The notes under the pieces are model-generated. The model worked only from the letters and a program-made list of their open reading frames with translations, was not told the origin of the DNA and did not search any database. A DNA stretch of 64,000 nucleotides from Bremia lactucae (lineage: Eukaryota; Oomycota; Peronosporomycetes; Peronosporales; Peronosporaceae). Made by a program: the position numbers and the translations under genes. The stretch spans positions 856,379 through 920,378 of the forward strand of contig NC_090614.1 of the NCBI RefSeq assembly GCF_004359215.1, given 5' to 3'. Each line of letters opens with the position of its first letter. The stretch's first letter is position 1. Below, in pieces: positions 19,551 to 32,224 of this stretch.

Positions 19551-19568
19551 GTGGTCACTATAGACCAC
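19551..19568. promoter_or_regulatory. Palindrome upstream of the antisense frame
   Basis: GTGGTCACTATAGACCAC has 6-bp inverted arms. A close variant (GTGGTCACTATAAGACCAC) occurs twice at 62070-62128, in the same position relative to the antisense reading frame. Function unknown. Confidence 0.5.
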
Positions 19569-19638
19569 TTCAGTAAAAAAATGATTCTGATTGGTCAGAA
19601 CCATCGATTTTAAATTCTATCGCATAGTTAACCAGTCC

Positions 19639-21250
19639 ATGCGGTATGCGAATAGTGCAACGCCTTCGGCTGTGGTTCATGCAGCCGCGGGCGACGCATT
19701 ATTGTCTCTTGCAGCAGACGTTCCGTCTACTGTAGTTTCATCTTCTCCCGCGACTCGAAATGTTGCGGGTACACGTGGTGATGCACCACGTGAATGCGAC
19801 TCTTCTTTGGCTCTTTGACGAATGCAAGTCGGACGAAATGGCCGACTGGGGAGAACAGAACAGTCACCTGATAGATATCAGGCAGCTGACTATGAACCTT
19901 CGAATGAGGGGGCTCGATTTGATAAACGTCCTATTAGTGTTCGCTATCGTATGTTTGGTTCCGCGATGAGGATGATGGCTCATTGCCAGCACTGCTCTCG
20001 TGCGGTCACCACCACATAATTCTGTGCGTGATGATGACAACGATGGCGTAAGCCGTCGTAAGCTGGGTACGCCTGCTTCAGTGGGTACCACTCAGGGGAG
20101 CGTAGGCAATAAAATGTTTCGTCTTGCCCCTTAGAAGAAGCCGTGGCTTTTGCCCGAACGCCTAGTCAATAGCTTGTCTGGAGAGACTACTGCTCACAAT
20201 ATTTATCCCTTATTTATTGCGACAAAGCTACATGGCCTTGATCCCAGCGCGAAAAACTTTCGCGCTGAGGAAGGTTTTTATCTCGATGCTTTTTTAAGCA
20301 TCTATGGCATAGTGGCAACACCAAGCGAGATAAGCTCTTGCTAATGCAAGCCTGGAGCGCGTTTTTTCGCTATGTCAGAGACATTGGACGCAAGGCCTGT
20401 TTCAAAAACTTTACGCGATTCGCGTTAAGTTTGGGAAACAAACTCCAACCGGTGCAACGTATAAACTGCATGGGCTGTCCCGTGAGCCAGGACTTCCATG
20501 CCTCACGTGGGGTGATCCCTGTCCGTGTTGTGTTGACTACACGAAGCAAGTAAAAGGATGTCAATTTCATTTCTTCGCCCTTGAGAGGGCTCGCATCTCT
20601 ATCGAGATGCGCGATGCGCTTGATGTTTTGCCATCGATTTACAGGCGCCAGGGGCGCGTGTTTTCCAATGGGCCTTCTGAACCATCGGATAAGTCTCGTC
20701 ATACTGACGGACGAGGCCCTCAACGTCAGCAACCAGCTGGGAACAAGGCCCCCAGCTGTCATGCGAAGGTGGATAACCACGCCAGCGAACAAGATAACTC
20801 GTTCGCTGCACCTTCACATCGCGGTGGTTTTGAATACGTTTCACAAGGAAACGTTGACCACCGTGGAAACCCACCGATGGTTGTGGCGGGGTAGGGAATA
20901 TTAGATCCGACCCATGTGTCGGATCTACAGTCGATGATCGACAAACTCGATCACTTCCTTCATGAATTGGAGGAGGGACTTGATCACGAGCGCGGTAAAT
21001 GTCACTTCTTGGAGCATACGGTGCAGGCTCAACATATCGACCGGTTGGAAAACTGTTCGAAGAGTGCGTACTCCATATTAGAGTACGAACGGAAATAACA
21101 CGCTCTTTATAGTGAGCTGTCGTCTGCTCATCGCGGTTTCGAGGACCTTCGGATCCGACAAGAGAATCTCCAGATTCAACTTGAGAATCTCCAGATTTAA
21201 CATGAGAATCTGGTTCGTGACCCCAAATATCTTTTAGGAATTCTTGATTA
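19639..21250 (+). pseudogene. Antisense reading frame of gypsy family A, broken copy
   Basis: Runs opposite to pol, between pol and the 3' LTR, and reaches into the pol C-terminus. Pieces match the better copy at 62171-63828: SMRYANSATPSAVVHAAAGD, KKPWLLPERLVNSLSGET, PLFIATKLHGLDPSAKNF, and a coiled-coil end (DKLDHFLHELEEGLDHERGK, then SAYSILEYERK). Several frameshifts and stops break it. The protein is acidic at the N-terminus with a helical C-terminus; function unknown. It might be a gag-like accessory protein. Confidence 0.55.
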
Positions 21251-24190
21251 TGGTGGTTAGATTTGTCCTCGGAAGAAACCGCGTTCTAATGGTATGGGCG
21301 GAGCCGACCAACGTAATAGGTAGGACGCGTTCGCATCCTACGTGGCGATTCTATTGTGTACGCATTGCCTCTGCGATGCCGTACACGGAAAGGCTTATTG
21401 AACTTGGGTAGTATTTTTCTTCTACCCACATAAGTGACTACACGTTTAGGTAAGTTTACTGTAGAGAGTAGGACTAAGTCATTATTTTTTAAATGAATGG
21501 ACATTTGCTCTTCCATGTTTGTCTGCATTACGTTTCTGTCGGTCGACTGCGTTAGCAATGGAATCCTGAACGCAACGGATTATTGATTCTCGAGCTAGCA
21601 GAAATTCTTCTGCCGACTCATTTGTTTTGTCTTTTTTAATGCGCTTTGTGCACTGTCATGAGATCATTCTCGTCTTCGATGTCGATTGCTTCGACAGCGA
21701 CATCATTCGTGTAGTTGGTAACTTCGACGCGTAATGAGCATGAGCCAGAAATGGTTTTGCTCGTGCGAGTCCACCCCCCTTAAACAAAATAATCCCTCTC
21801 ATTGGGTAGGTATCCGCGGATAGCTCAAGCCATTCACGAAAAACGGTGTATTCGTTGTACACGCATGCACCGAATTGTAGGTGGCGAATTCGAGCATCTG
21901 TAAAAACTCGCTTCGATTTGGATACGATTGGACGTAACCTCGAAGTATCTATTCGAGGACGCGGGTGACGCGTTCCATCTGACCAACTGTCTCCGATGAT
22001 CAAAAGTTGACACAGTCAGTCGTGTTTGATAGATTTGAGCACGGGTTGCCAAAGCACCGCCGTGAACCGTGGATCTCTATCGGAGACCAGTTTAAGGGGT
22101 AAACCGTGGAGTCTAAATACCGTGTCGATAAAGACACGGGCACAGCCCGGAGCCGTGATTGACTCTAGTACTGCAACAAGATGTACCATCTTGCTGAATG
22201 TGTCTAAAAAACAAGGATGCCATTGTTTTTGTGATCGTCTTCGCGAAATCCGAAGACGAAGTCCATAGATACGGACTGCCAACACTCAGTCGGAGGTGGT
22301 AGGGGTTGAAGAGGTGCACGGGATGAAGGGCTAGGCTTCATCCGTTGACATACCTCGCAAGCACGAATGTGCTTGCGCACAAACTGATACTGGCAGGGCC
22401 ACTAAAATTCGCGACTTACTATGATAATAAGTTTTCTCGCGTCCACGATGCTCACTTGGTGGTGCGTCGTAATACTCATACATAATGCGCAAGCGTAAAC
22501 CATTGTGAGTTGGGACGACGACACGTGGAGTGTCGCTGGCAACGGCTGTGTAGTACAGCAACCCGTTGCGTGTTGTGTTGTTCGAAATAATTGTAAGAAA
22601 TCTTTTAAAAAATCTTGTCGATTTGATGACGATCGATATATAGCTGGCAAATTTTTAAAAAACTTAACGGGTGAATTCATCCGATGATCCATTAAACGCA
22701 GAAGGTCCTTATCTTCTGCATAGGCTTTCTTAATTTCATTTAACAAGGTTGATGACGGAACACTTGAAATGAGCGTTGCAACAGTGGGATTGTTCTCACT
22801 GTTAAAATGCGCAGCCGTCTCGAAATCGGGTCTGTGTGATAATGCATCAGCGACGACATTAAGTCGTCCTGCTTTATATTCCACAGATAAATGATACTAT
22901 GCAAAAAAGGATAGTCACCTCGCCATTCTTTGCGAGAGGTGTGGGCTGCTTACGGCCTTGCGTAATGACGCATGGTCCGTATATACGATGAACGGTCTAT
23001 CTCCATAAAGATTGATCCTAAATTTAGCCAGTGCATATTTCGTGGCAAGGCGTTCCTTGTCATGTACTGAGTAATTGCGTTTTTCTGGTTTCAGCTGACG
23101 CGATTGGAAACAGACGACGCGCTCCGCGCCGTCCGTATCGTATTGCATTAACGCACAGCCGATTGCGAAATTGCTGGCGTCACAGACCACATGAAATAGT
23201 CCGTCTTGATCTGCACTCGCCAAGATGCGTGATTGCATCAACCTTTCCTTGATGTTCTGAAAGGAGCGCTGACAATCAGCGTTCCATTACCATTTCTCGT
23301 CTTTTTCAAGAGTCGAGAGAGATGAACTTTTATCTCGGCAAAAATTCGTGAACACCACTAGCCCACGGAATTTTCTATGTCCCTTGACATCGACTGGAAC
23401 TGGCCAGTCGATAATTACCTTGATCTTTTTGGGATCAGGGTGCACGTCGTGTTTTCCGACGTTGGACCCAAGAAGTGGTTTCTCGCTTGCAGCGAATATA
23501 CACTTCTTGAGATTTGCGTACAACTTATGCTTTCGCACAAGTGTAACAAACTGACGAACGTAAGTTTTAAAAACTTCCACGTCCGACTTTCCGTTCATTG
23601 CCCGGCTATGAGCGAATACATCGTCAAAAAATCCCGATGCAAATTCTCGCACCGGTTTCAAGAGATTCGTTACCAATTTGTTGAATGTTAGAGGGGCGTT
23701 ACTCAGCCCCTGTGGCATTACAAAGCCTTCATGGCATTAGTACTAATTATCCCCAAAGCATTCACTGGGAGTGTTCATTGCTGTGTACGGGATGTCACGT
23801 TTTCGCATAAGAACCTGAAACAATCCATCCATCGGATTCAAACACGAAATATGGTTCTCTTATACATACCATCTATCATTACGTCTTTTCTAGGTATCGG
23901 CGTTTAAGTAGGTACCGTTGCAGCATTCAGTTAATTGAATGCATGACATATCCGCCACACTCCTGTGGTCTTTCACACACAGAAGGCCGGAGAGCTATGT
24001 CCGGAGGTTGACCACTTACATGGCCCGCTTATGATCGATCAATACAAAAATATCGATCGTAAGTATTTGTTCACGAGGCAGTGGGCCACTGCTTCATGAC
24101 ACAGTACGTCGAGCCTAGTTTGAGCTCGATCTCATGTCGAGTCCCTTTATCTTTAGGCAACCTCGCATTGTCGAGAAGGATTTTTAAGTT
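20599..24190 (-). pseudogene. Gypsy family A pol, broken (RT, RNase H, INT, chromodomain)
   Basis: Right to left, in element sense: RT with [12 protein letters not shown] and FFDDVFAHS (23287-23718); RNase H with VVCDASNFAIGCALMQ and YTDHASLR (22915-23241); integrase with FLDTFSKMVHLVAV and LVSDRDPRF (22016-22285); integrase end with PTYYVGRLRPYH (21286-21558); and a chromodomain-like C-terminus GQRFLVKRIQNHRD, YLVRWRGYPPSHDSWGP (20599-20874), which targets insertion to certain chromatin in chromoviruses. Frameshifts and stops separate the parts. The 5' part (gag, protease, LTR) is missing, cut by the fold-back element at 24197. Confidence 0.85.
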
Positions 24191-24196
24191 AAGTAA

Positions 24197-25001
24197 TGTT
24201 TAGTGGAAAAGAATGCAAATCGTCGTGCGCAGGCTGTAATTTGACTTTCTTGTATAGAAGGTATCAATCGAAGCAGTGTATTTTGATGCGTTTTAAATAA
24301 ATGCATCTCGAGGCCGCCTCGTAGGTAGGGTTCTTTTGCCGAGTTATAGAACGATATCTTCTAAAGAAATTGGTTGTTTGGTCACGTGAGGGGGCTTCGT
24401 AAGGCCTTCGTAAGGCCTTCGTAGGCTCACCTGTATAACTTGCCATCGCCACGTTAATCGCATGGTAGCTTTAGAGAAAGGTTGTGAATGAAAAAAAATG
24501 CTCAGTGGAAATGAATGAAAATCGTCGTGCGCAGGCTGTAATTTGACTTTCTTGTATAGCACCTATCAATCGAAGCGGTGTAATTTTTGCATTTTCTAAT
24601 ACAAGAAAGTCAAATTATAGCCTACGCGCGACGATTTTTGTTCTTTTTCACGAAACAAGTTTTTCATTTTCAAACCTTTCTCGACAATTACCACGCGTTT
24701 AACGTGCCAACTTAGCATTCGAAACGTATTTTGTAACCACCATGATGATGGCAAGTTATACAGGAGAGCCTCTGAAGGCGGTCCGAAGATGTGCGAAAAT
24801 TGATCTCCCCATGTGACCAAACTGCCAAAATATTATGGAAGATATTGTCCTATAACTAAAAAAAAGACCAGATCTGCGAGACGGCTCGAGATGCATTTTT
24901 TAGAGCGCATCAAAAATGACACCGCTTCAATTGATACCTTCTATGCAAAAAAGTCAAATTACAGCCTGCGCACGACGATTTTCATTCTTTTCCACTCAAC
25001 A
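24197..25001. mobile_element. Fold-back (long-TIR, MITE-like) element with a nested inverted copy
   Basis: Starts TGTTTAGTGGAAAAGAATG and ends with the inverse of TGTTGAGTGGAAAAGAATG. The arms (24197-24440 and 24760-25001) pair over about 230 bp, including CGTCGTGCGCAGGCTGTAAT. Inside, 24500-24660 forms a second inverted repeat of the same end sequence. No transposase frame; it would need an element in trans. Gypsy sequence lies on both sides in opposite orientation and no clear target duplication is visible. Confidence 0.75.
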
Positions 25002-26632
25002 TTTTGCTGTCTAAATTTAGGTCACTACGCTCATGAGTGCAGTGGACCACGTCCAGTAGCGAGAAATACTTAACGTACTTATGGACCTAATGCCAGAAAG
25101 GGAAAGGGTCACGGGTCCGACGTTGTTGCGATATCGCAACAAGCAGACGGACCGTAAAAAAACGGTCGGGGTCAGTAGGGACGCAACGCCGTATTGATCC
25201 AGCAACCTTAAATGAATCTGCAAATCTCTTGGCGAAAGTTGCTCCAGGCACACAGTCAATATGTGTCTTTGCACCTGGCGATAAGGTATCCCTCATCACC
25301 TTGAAATTAAAAGTGACAAATGGTTTGTCACTTAAACCCCTAGTGGACTGTGGAGTGTCGAATAAATTTATTCGTCGCCAGTCGGTAGAGGGTCGTAGGC
25401 TCAAATATGTTGAGCGCGACATCCCTCCAACGAGGATGACGGTGCGTCTAGCGACAGGCGCATCGATACCATGATGAAACGCTTATTGAATTCTCACTAC
25501 GCGACAAGAGATCACAGTATGATGATGATTTCATCATACTGGATTTGGATGACGAATTTGAAGTCATCTCAGGTTTACCTTGGCTTAGAAAATATGAGCC
25601 AAGAATAAGATGGCAGCATCGATCCGTAAAGATGCCTGTCACTTGTTCATCAGATGCTCATCTTATGAACGTTTGGAGCGTCAACAAGCGTGTGGATGTA
25701 CTACGAGTGAGTCGATGGTCTCACTTTTGGTACGGTCGTTAGTGTGACAGCATAAGATCACAGTGTGATGACTTATCACACTGTGTAGTCGGCTTTCAGC
25801 GGCTGTGCGAATGCACAGGCAGCGCCAATGTCCACCAATCGAATAAGTCGAGTGGATAGAGACATGAATGTTCGCCTAGCAGGCGGCATTCAAGGTTGAT
25901 ACCGGTTGCCCAACATGGGCAACACGATGATCCTAGGACGAAAGAGAGTCTACGTAGAGGACCCGAATGTGATAGCGCGATCATTGTCGGAAGACGTTGA
26001 TGATATAAGTCCTCACGTACTTAAGGAGAAATCTCCCCAAATAGTTAACGCTGAAGTGCTAGATTTCAGCATCTCGAGGGATAATTCCTCAATTACCTGT
26101 GAAAAAGGCTCAAGAAGATACCGAGACATTGAATTCTTGGTTAGTGACGGATTAAGAGTAGGCGCTTCTACTCTTTATCTGTATGCGCCTCCGATATTAA
26201 CATCGGAGATTACTCAATTGCCAACCCTAAAACCCAAGCGGTTTTTGAGAGGTCTGCATAGTGACAGAATCAAGCAGATCGATGTACTCGTCACAGATGA
26301 CGAATACGTAACCGATATCTAGTCAGCAGCAATTTTTGCAGAGAACAAACGGGTTCTCAGCAGCTCAACGATGGACGAAAGTGTCCTCGATGTGAAGACT
26401 CGGATTGATAGATATACTACTCAATCCTGGGAGTCACTAAAGACAAATTTTTTCTACAAAGATTTAATTGAATTCAGGGATGTACCTGAAGCAGTTCCAT
26501 GCGAGTTGCCTTAGAATAAAGGCACTCGACATGAGATCGACATCAAATCGGGCTCAAAGTACTGTGTCATGAAGCAGTGGTCGCTGCATCGTGAACATGT
26601 ACTTGCGATCGATAAATTCTTTATCGATCGAC
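25002..26632 (+). pseudogene. Gypsy family A gag end, protease and RT start
   Basis: Plus-strand fragment: zinc-knuckle end LGHYAHECSGPRP (25020-25060); retropepsin-like region with LVDCGVSNKFIRR (the family's LVDCGASN with Ala changed to Val) and YDDDFIILDLDDEFEVI, GLPWLRKYEPRI (25229-25650); a linker matching 48.1-48.7 kb (25906-26322); RT start with KQWSLHREHVLAIDKFFID near 26570-26630. Sequence then jumps at a deletion to a later part of RT (CGTTCGTCAGGTTCTTACAC) and stops. Mirror image of 32986-35350. Confidence 0.8.
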
Positions 26633-27430
26633 GTTCGTCAGGTTCTTACACTTATGCTAAAACAAAAGTTTTAAGCGGTAATTGCCTTGATCTTTTCGGC
26701 TTGGACGATGACTTACGGGTCAGTACTTGACCCCAGTTCGAGCTTGGCCGATGAGCTAAAGGTCAGTACTTAAACTCACGACTCCAGCGAAAGACACGGT
26801 GACACCTCGCAAGAGCCGCTTGGGCCGCATAAACGTCGTTTAAAGATGAAAGTGACGTCGTGCAGATTGGCTTCGGATTGCTTCTCCTTGCTTCAAGACG
26901 CCCCAGATCCTCGCGTTACGGCGGTGCCGATTCGACCGCTTCAAGGTCGAATTCTAAACAGGTAATCGATCTTTCTTCGTTACATGGCTCGTCCGATGCA
27001 AACGCACTGTTGTATACTCAAGGTTCTTCCTCCTACGACTCGCTCGCTCCGACAATATCACGAATCGTGTCCTTAATCCGAGAGAATAGCTGTAATATTT
27101 GGAGAACAAGAGCAACATGCCATAAAACGGACTTTTTGGATCCAGTTTGCCGTTGGAACGGGTTGAAACAGCTCCAATGCGAAGAAGAAGAAAATCAGCG
27201 CAGGCATCAGGAGGCGATTGCAACGATTTAAAAGGAACAAGCGGCAATGATGCGATAAATGTTTTTGAGTAATATGAAATTATTGCTTCAATTGACGATT
27301 TCGAGGTTCTCGGAAGACTGAAATCGTGTGCGACAAAAGTTGGTTAGGATGCACGTATAGCTGCATATTGAAAGACACCCCTGACGGTCTTCTAGTACGC
27401 CGTTCTTGCGGAGGAGATCGAAAAAGCATC
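26633..27430 (+). repeat. Segment X, copy 1 (unidentified captured sequence)
   Basis: Inverted near-copy of 32225-32985, and a diverged relative of 43430-44580. The longest frame, about 120 residues at 26860-27231, is Ser-rich with a charged end (QCEEEENQRRHQEAIATI) and has no known domain. Its right end includes a small inverted piece of copia gag. May be a host fragment or an unknown element part. Confidence 0.5.
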
Positions 27431-29828
27431 TGAGACTAAGATCAAGGCCATTTGAAGTGACAACGGTGGCGAGCACGAGACACGGAAATGAATCGCTGCT
27501 GCAAAGAAATGTTTATCAAGCAAGAGTTCATGATAGTTCATGATTCCGTTTAATGCTGAACAGAACAGTATAGTAGAGCGCATGAATCGAACTCTGGTAG
27601 AGATGACGCGCTGTATTCTTAAGGACAGCGGTCTTGACAATTTATACTGATGCGAAGCGTTAATGGCAGCGGCAGACATTCAAAACGTGGTTCCAAAGTC
27701 GTCGAACAAGAAGTCAAGTTCATACGAGATGTTTTACAAGCGAAAGCCGCGCATCGACTATATGCGCGTGTTAACGAATGAGAAACCATAGAAGCCGGAC
27801 GATTTTGGCGCGACGTGTTATTTTGTTGGCTAAGCAAAGGATAACAAGGCGTCCGACTACTTAACACGGATGATGGCTCGATCATGGATGATGTTTGCTA
27901 AGCATTCGACCCCTTGACGGGAATGAGAGAGAGAAAACGAGCGAATTGTCGACATCGTTGAAGATGAAGAGAATTCGAAGACGTTGACACTTGACGATAA
28001 TGGTGTGGAGGTCCCAGCAAATGATGAAAGACTTTCGACTCCGCCACTTCGAGCTTGCCGTGATCAGATTCGTGGTAGAAAAAAAAACTAGTTCAGCGTT
28101 CAAGGTCAGGTTCCTACTCGAGCATCAAGCCCACCCGGGAGAGACGGCGAAGAACAGTTGATGGTGCGACCACTTTGAAAGAAGCGCTGTGGTGTGCTAC
28201 GAACAAATGTTCTCCAACCACCGCCGTGCCAATTTTATATGGACGACCTGAAAGGAGAAGGCGACTCGTTTTATTGCTTTGTTGCAGATGATGATGGAGA
28301 ACAATCTTCGACCAACGATGAAGTGATGATGACTAAGAGCAAGAAACAGTAACCGGAAGCGATGAAGAGCGAGACGCAATCACTCAACGATCACGAAACG
28401 TGGACGCAAAAAATCATCATACCGGACAAGAAGGTTGTTGGATGCAAGTGGGTATTTTCGGATCAAGCGCGATCCAAGTGAAAATATTGCAAGTTCAAGG
28501 CACGATTAGTTGCGAAAGGAATTACGCAGCGACCTGGGATCAACTTTGTCGAGATTTTTGCGCCAGTGGGACGCAAAGAGTCAATCAATATGGTGTTGAC
28601 GTTGCAGAGGTAAAGACTTGGAAGCAGAAGATGTCGACGTTGATACCGCATTCTTATATGGAATAGTTGATGAGGAGATTCTCGTGGATCAACCAAACGG
28701 TTTTGAAGATGAACACAATCCAATAAGGAAGTGTTTGCTGCAGAAAGCGCTGTATAAAACCAAGCAAGCGGTGCGACAGTGGAACAGGAAACTGAATCAG
28801 AATCTGAAAACCCAAGGATATAAAAGCATTCTCGCAGATCCGTGTGTATTTATTCGAGTGTCAAGCGGTGAAAACAGCATCATCATTATTTACGTGGACG
28901 ACCTAATGCTGCTTGGTAAAACTAAAAACCACATCACGGACATTAATAGTGAACTTAAGCAAGAGTTCAGCGACAAGGAGCTTCAGGATCCCACGTACTG
29001 CTCGTTAATTGAGATCCACCGCAAGAGCGACGAACACTTGATCAAGACGAACGAACAGGCATGCATCAGGCGACTCTCGGAAAAGTTCGGAGTCGATAAT
29101 TGCAAGGACGTCCACACACAAGCGGACAACAACTCGAAACTAGTGAAGATTCCTGAAGAGGAAGCGTTTGTAACAAAAAATCCGAATCGCGTACTGGTGG
29201 GTGGATTAATGCATCTTGCGGTTTGTATACGACCAGATATCGCGCATGCGGTTAGTCAAGTTGCAAAGTTTTGTAAGCGATACGGATAGCCACATTGGGC
29301 AGCGGCCAAGCGAATTCTCAAGTTCTATAAGACGACTAAATATATCACTGTAGTATTCAGCGGCGTTAACAAGGGAGATCTCATTGGATTTGCGAATGCA
29401 AATTGGGCAGGTGACTTAGACACGCGGCGTTCAAAGACAGGATACGCGATATTCTTGAACGGTGGAACGATCTCACGGACCATCAAGTTCCAGCCGATCG
29501 TTTCGACATATAGCATGGAAGCAGAGTACATGAGTTTGTACGGCGCAATTCAAGAGGCAGCCTGATTTCGAAACTTGATGAAGGACTTGCTGTACAAGAC
29601 GGATACGGCGACGACGATTTTTCAAGACAATTTTTCAAGACAATCAAGGATGTATTGAGCTGGCCAAGAATCCTATCTACCATATGCGCACGACGCACAT
29701 AGCCGACGGAAGAAATATTCGCGGACGGATCGACCAAGGCTCTTTGAAGAGACAAGCATTTCAAGTTTTTGCTGAGACTCAGCATGGTGACACAAGGGCT
29801 AACACTTAGAGTGCCCATCAAGGGAGAG
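27431..29828 (+). pseudogene. Copia pol fragment (INT, RT, RNase H)
   Basis: Integrase piece with EKASETKIKAI, SDNGGEHETR (27420-27480) and EMFYKRKPRIDYMR (27725-27770); an acidic linker (28000-28400); RT in 28618-29289 with FLYGIVDEEILVDQPNGFED, QNLKTQGYKSILADPCVFI and IIYVDDLMLLGKTKNHI (YVDD catalytic box); RNase H remnant 29320-29560 and 29700-29800. The RT part is the best-preserved copia stretch here: 223 residues without a stop. The whole has many breaks. Confidence 0.8.
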
Positions 29829-30000
29829 TGTTGAAGATTGATGTGTCCATCAAAAGTGTTGCTTTTTATGCATATGCTGAGAGCAAGAGATAGCATGGTA
29901 AGAATACTACGGAAAAATAGTGTATGGAAAAACCATGCGCTGCAGATCAGTCGGTTTGATACCCGGCAACGGAAAAAAGAAACCCTCGGGGAAAAAGAGA
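29829..30000 (+). repeat. Copia 3' LTR with shortened tRNA-like piece
   Basis: Starts TGTTGAAGATTGATGTG after CATCAAGGGAGAG. At 29936 the tRNA-like module is reduced to GCGCTGCAGATCAGTCGG joined to TTTGATACCCGGCAACG, with A- and B-box regions fused by an internal deletion. Confidence 0.6.
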
Positions 30001-30487
30001 AATGATATATATATATATTGAAGACGAAATAAGAAAAGAAGTACAAACAATTGTCTTTATTAATTATTTGACTAAATAGTCCCTCTATTTATTAATCTGG
30101 TAATATTTTCGCAAAAATCATCAGCTCTAATGATTGGTCAATCCAATATCAAATTTACTAATTGTTACAGGACATGATTGTGCGATGCGCAAGTAGGCAC
30201 CATACATAGTTAGTTACATATATAATAAGTAATGTAGTAGATGGAAGATCATTACGGAGGACGGAAAATATTAATAAAATTCTACTGTCTGTCTATTCTA
30301 ACCCTTAGACTAGACCTTATTGTTTTTTTATCGTAGCTTTGTAAATAAATGCCTCTGTACCTTGTTAACGTGAAGTTTCGAGCATCCTACCATACTGTGA
30401 TCAGTGTAGGCCAACTAGTAGTGTTGTCAGCACTATCAAAAGAGTCCAACAGCGCGATATCTGGCAGTGTCCCAGTTGCTACATACA
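30001..30487 (+). repeat. LTR-like repeat D
   Basis: Matches 18440-18790 (AAGAAAAGAAGTACAAA, then GGACATGATTGTGCGATGCG, then GATCATTACGGAGGAC). No coding content. Confidence 0.55.
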
Positions 30488-32224
30488 TTAATCCAAACCC
30501 AGTTCGCGATTCGGAAAGTTTTGTACAAACGCTTCCTCTTCAGGAATCTTCACTAGTTTTGAGATGTTGTCCGCTTGGGGGTGCACGTCCTTGCAATTCT
30601 CGACGTCGAACTTTTCCGAGAGTCGCCTAATGTGTGCCTGCTGGTTCGTCCTGATCAAGTGTTCGTCGAGCTTGCGGTGGATCTCAATTCCCAAGCAGTA
30701 CTTGACAAGTTCTAGCTCCTTTATGCAAAACGCTTGCTTAAGCGCTCTTTTAATGTCCGTGATGTACTCCTTAGTTTTACCAAACAGCATTAGGTCGTCC
30801 ACGCAAATAACGATGATGCTGTATTTGCTGTATTCGCCGCTTGACACTCGAATAAAACACACGGACCTGCTGAAGTGCTTTTGAATCCTTGGTTCTCCAG
30901 ATGCTGATTGGGTTTGCTGTTCCACTGCCGGGTTGGTCCACGTAGATCTCCTCATCGACTTCTCCATACAAGAATGCGGTATCAACGTCGACATCTTCTG
31001 CCTCCAAGTCTTTAGCTGCTGCAACCTCAACACGCTTCTGTCCCACTGGCACAAACGTCTCGACGAAGTCGATTTCAGGTCGCTGCGTAAACGCTTTCGC
31101 AACAAATTGTGCCTTAAAGCTTGCAAAATGTTCACTTGGATCGCGCTTAATCCGAAAATACCCACTTGCATCCAACAACCTTCTTGTCCGGTATGATGAT
31201 TTTTTGCGTCCACGTTTCGTGGTCGTTGAATGATTGCATCTCGCTCTTCATCGCTTCCGGTCACTCACTGTTTCTTGCTCAAAGTCATCATCACTTCATT
31301 GTTGGTCGAAGCTTGTTCTCCATCATCATCTGCAACAAAGCAATAAAACGAGTCGTCTTCTCCTTCCAGGTCGTCCATAGTAATTGGCACAGCGGTGGTT
31401 GTAGAACTTTTGTTCGTAGCACACCACAGCGCTTCTTTCATAAGTGGTCGCACCATCAACTGTTCTTCGCCGTCTCTCCCGGGTGGGCTTGATGCTCGAG
31501 TAGGAACCTGACCTTGAACGCTGAACTAGTTTTTTTTTCTAGCACGAATCTGATCACGGCAAGCTCGAAGTGGCGGAGTCGAAAGTCTTTCATCATTTGC
31601 TGGGACCTCCATGCCATTATCGTCAAGTGTCAACGTCTTCGAATTCTCTTCATCTTCAACGATGTCGACAATTCGCTCGTTTTCTCTCTCTCATTCCCGT
31701 CAAGGGGTCGAATGCTTAGCAAACATCATCCATGATCGAGCCATCATCCGTGTTAAGTAGTCGGACGCCTTGTTATCCTTTGCTTAGCCAACAAAATAAC
31801 ACGTCGCGCCAAAATCGTCCGGCTTCTATGGTTTCTCATTCGTTAACACGCGCTTATAGTCGATGCACGGCTTTCGCTTGTAAAACATCTCGTATGGACT
31901 TGACTTCTTGTTCGACGACTTTGGAACCACGTTTTGAATGTCTGCCGCTGCCATTAACTCTTCGCATCAGTAAGAATTGTCAAGACCGCTGTCCTTAAGA
32001 ATACAGCGTGTCATCTCTACCAGAGTTCGATTCATGCGCTCTGCTATACTGTTCTGTTCAGCATTAAACGGAATCATGAACTATCATGAACTCTTGCTTG
32101 ATAAACATTTCTTTGACGCAGCGATTGATTTCCGTGTCTCGTGCTCGCCACCGTTATCACTTCAAATGGCCTTGATCTTAGTCTCAGATGCTTTTTCGAT
32201 CTCCTCCGCAAGAACGGCGTACTA
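30488..32224 (-). pseudogene. Copia pol fragment, inverted partner of 27431-29300
   Basis: In minus sense: integrase remnant (31860-32220), acidic linker, RT with DFVETFVPVGQK, DVDVDTAFLYGEVDEEIYVDQP and YCLGIEIHRKLDEHLIRTNQQ. The RT is cut at 30488 by repeat D, so RNase H and LTR are absent. It mirrors the plus-strand copy closely from about 31150 to 32224; further into RT the two diverge more, as between different copia copies. Confidence 0.75.
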
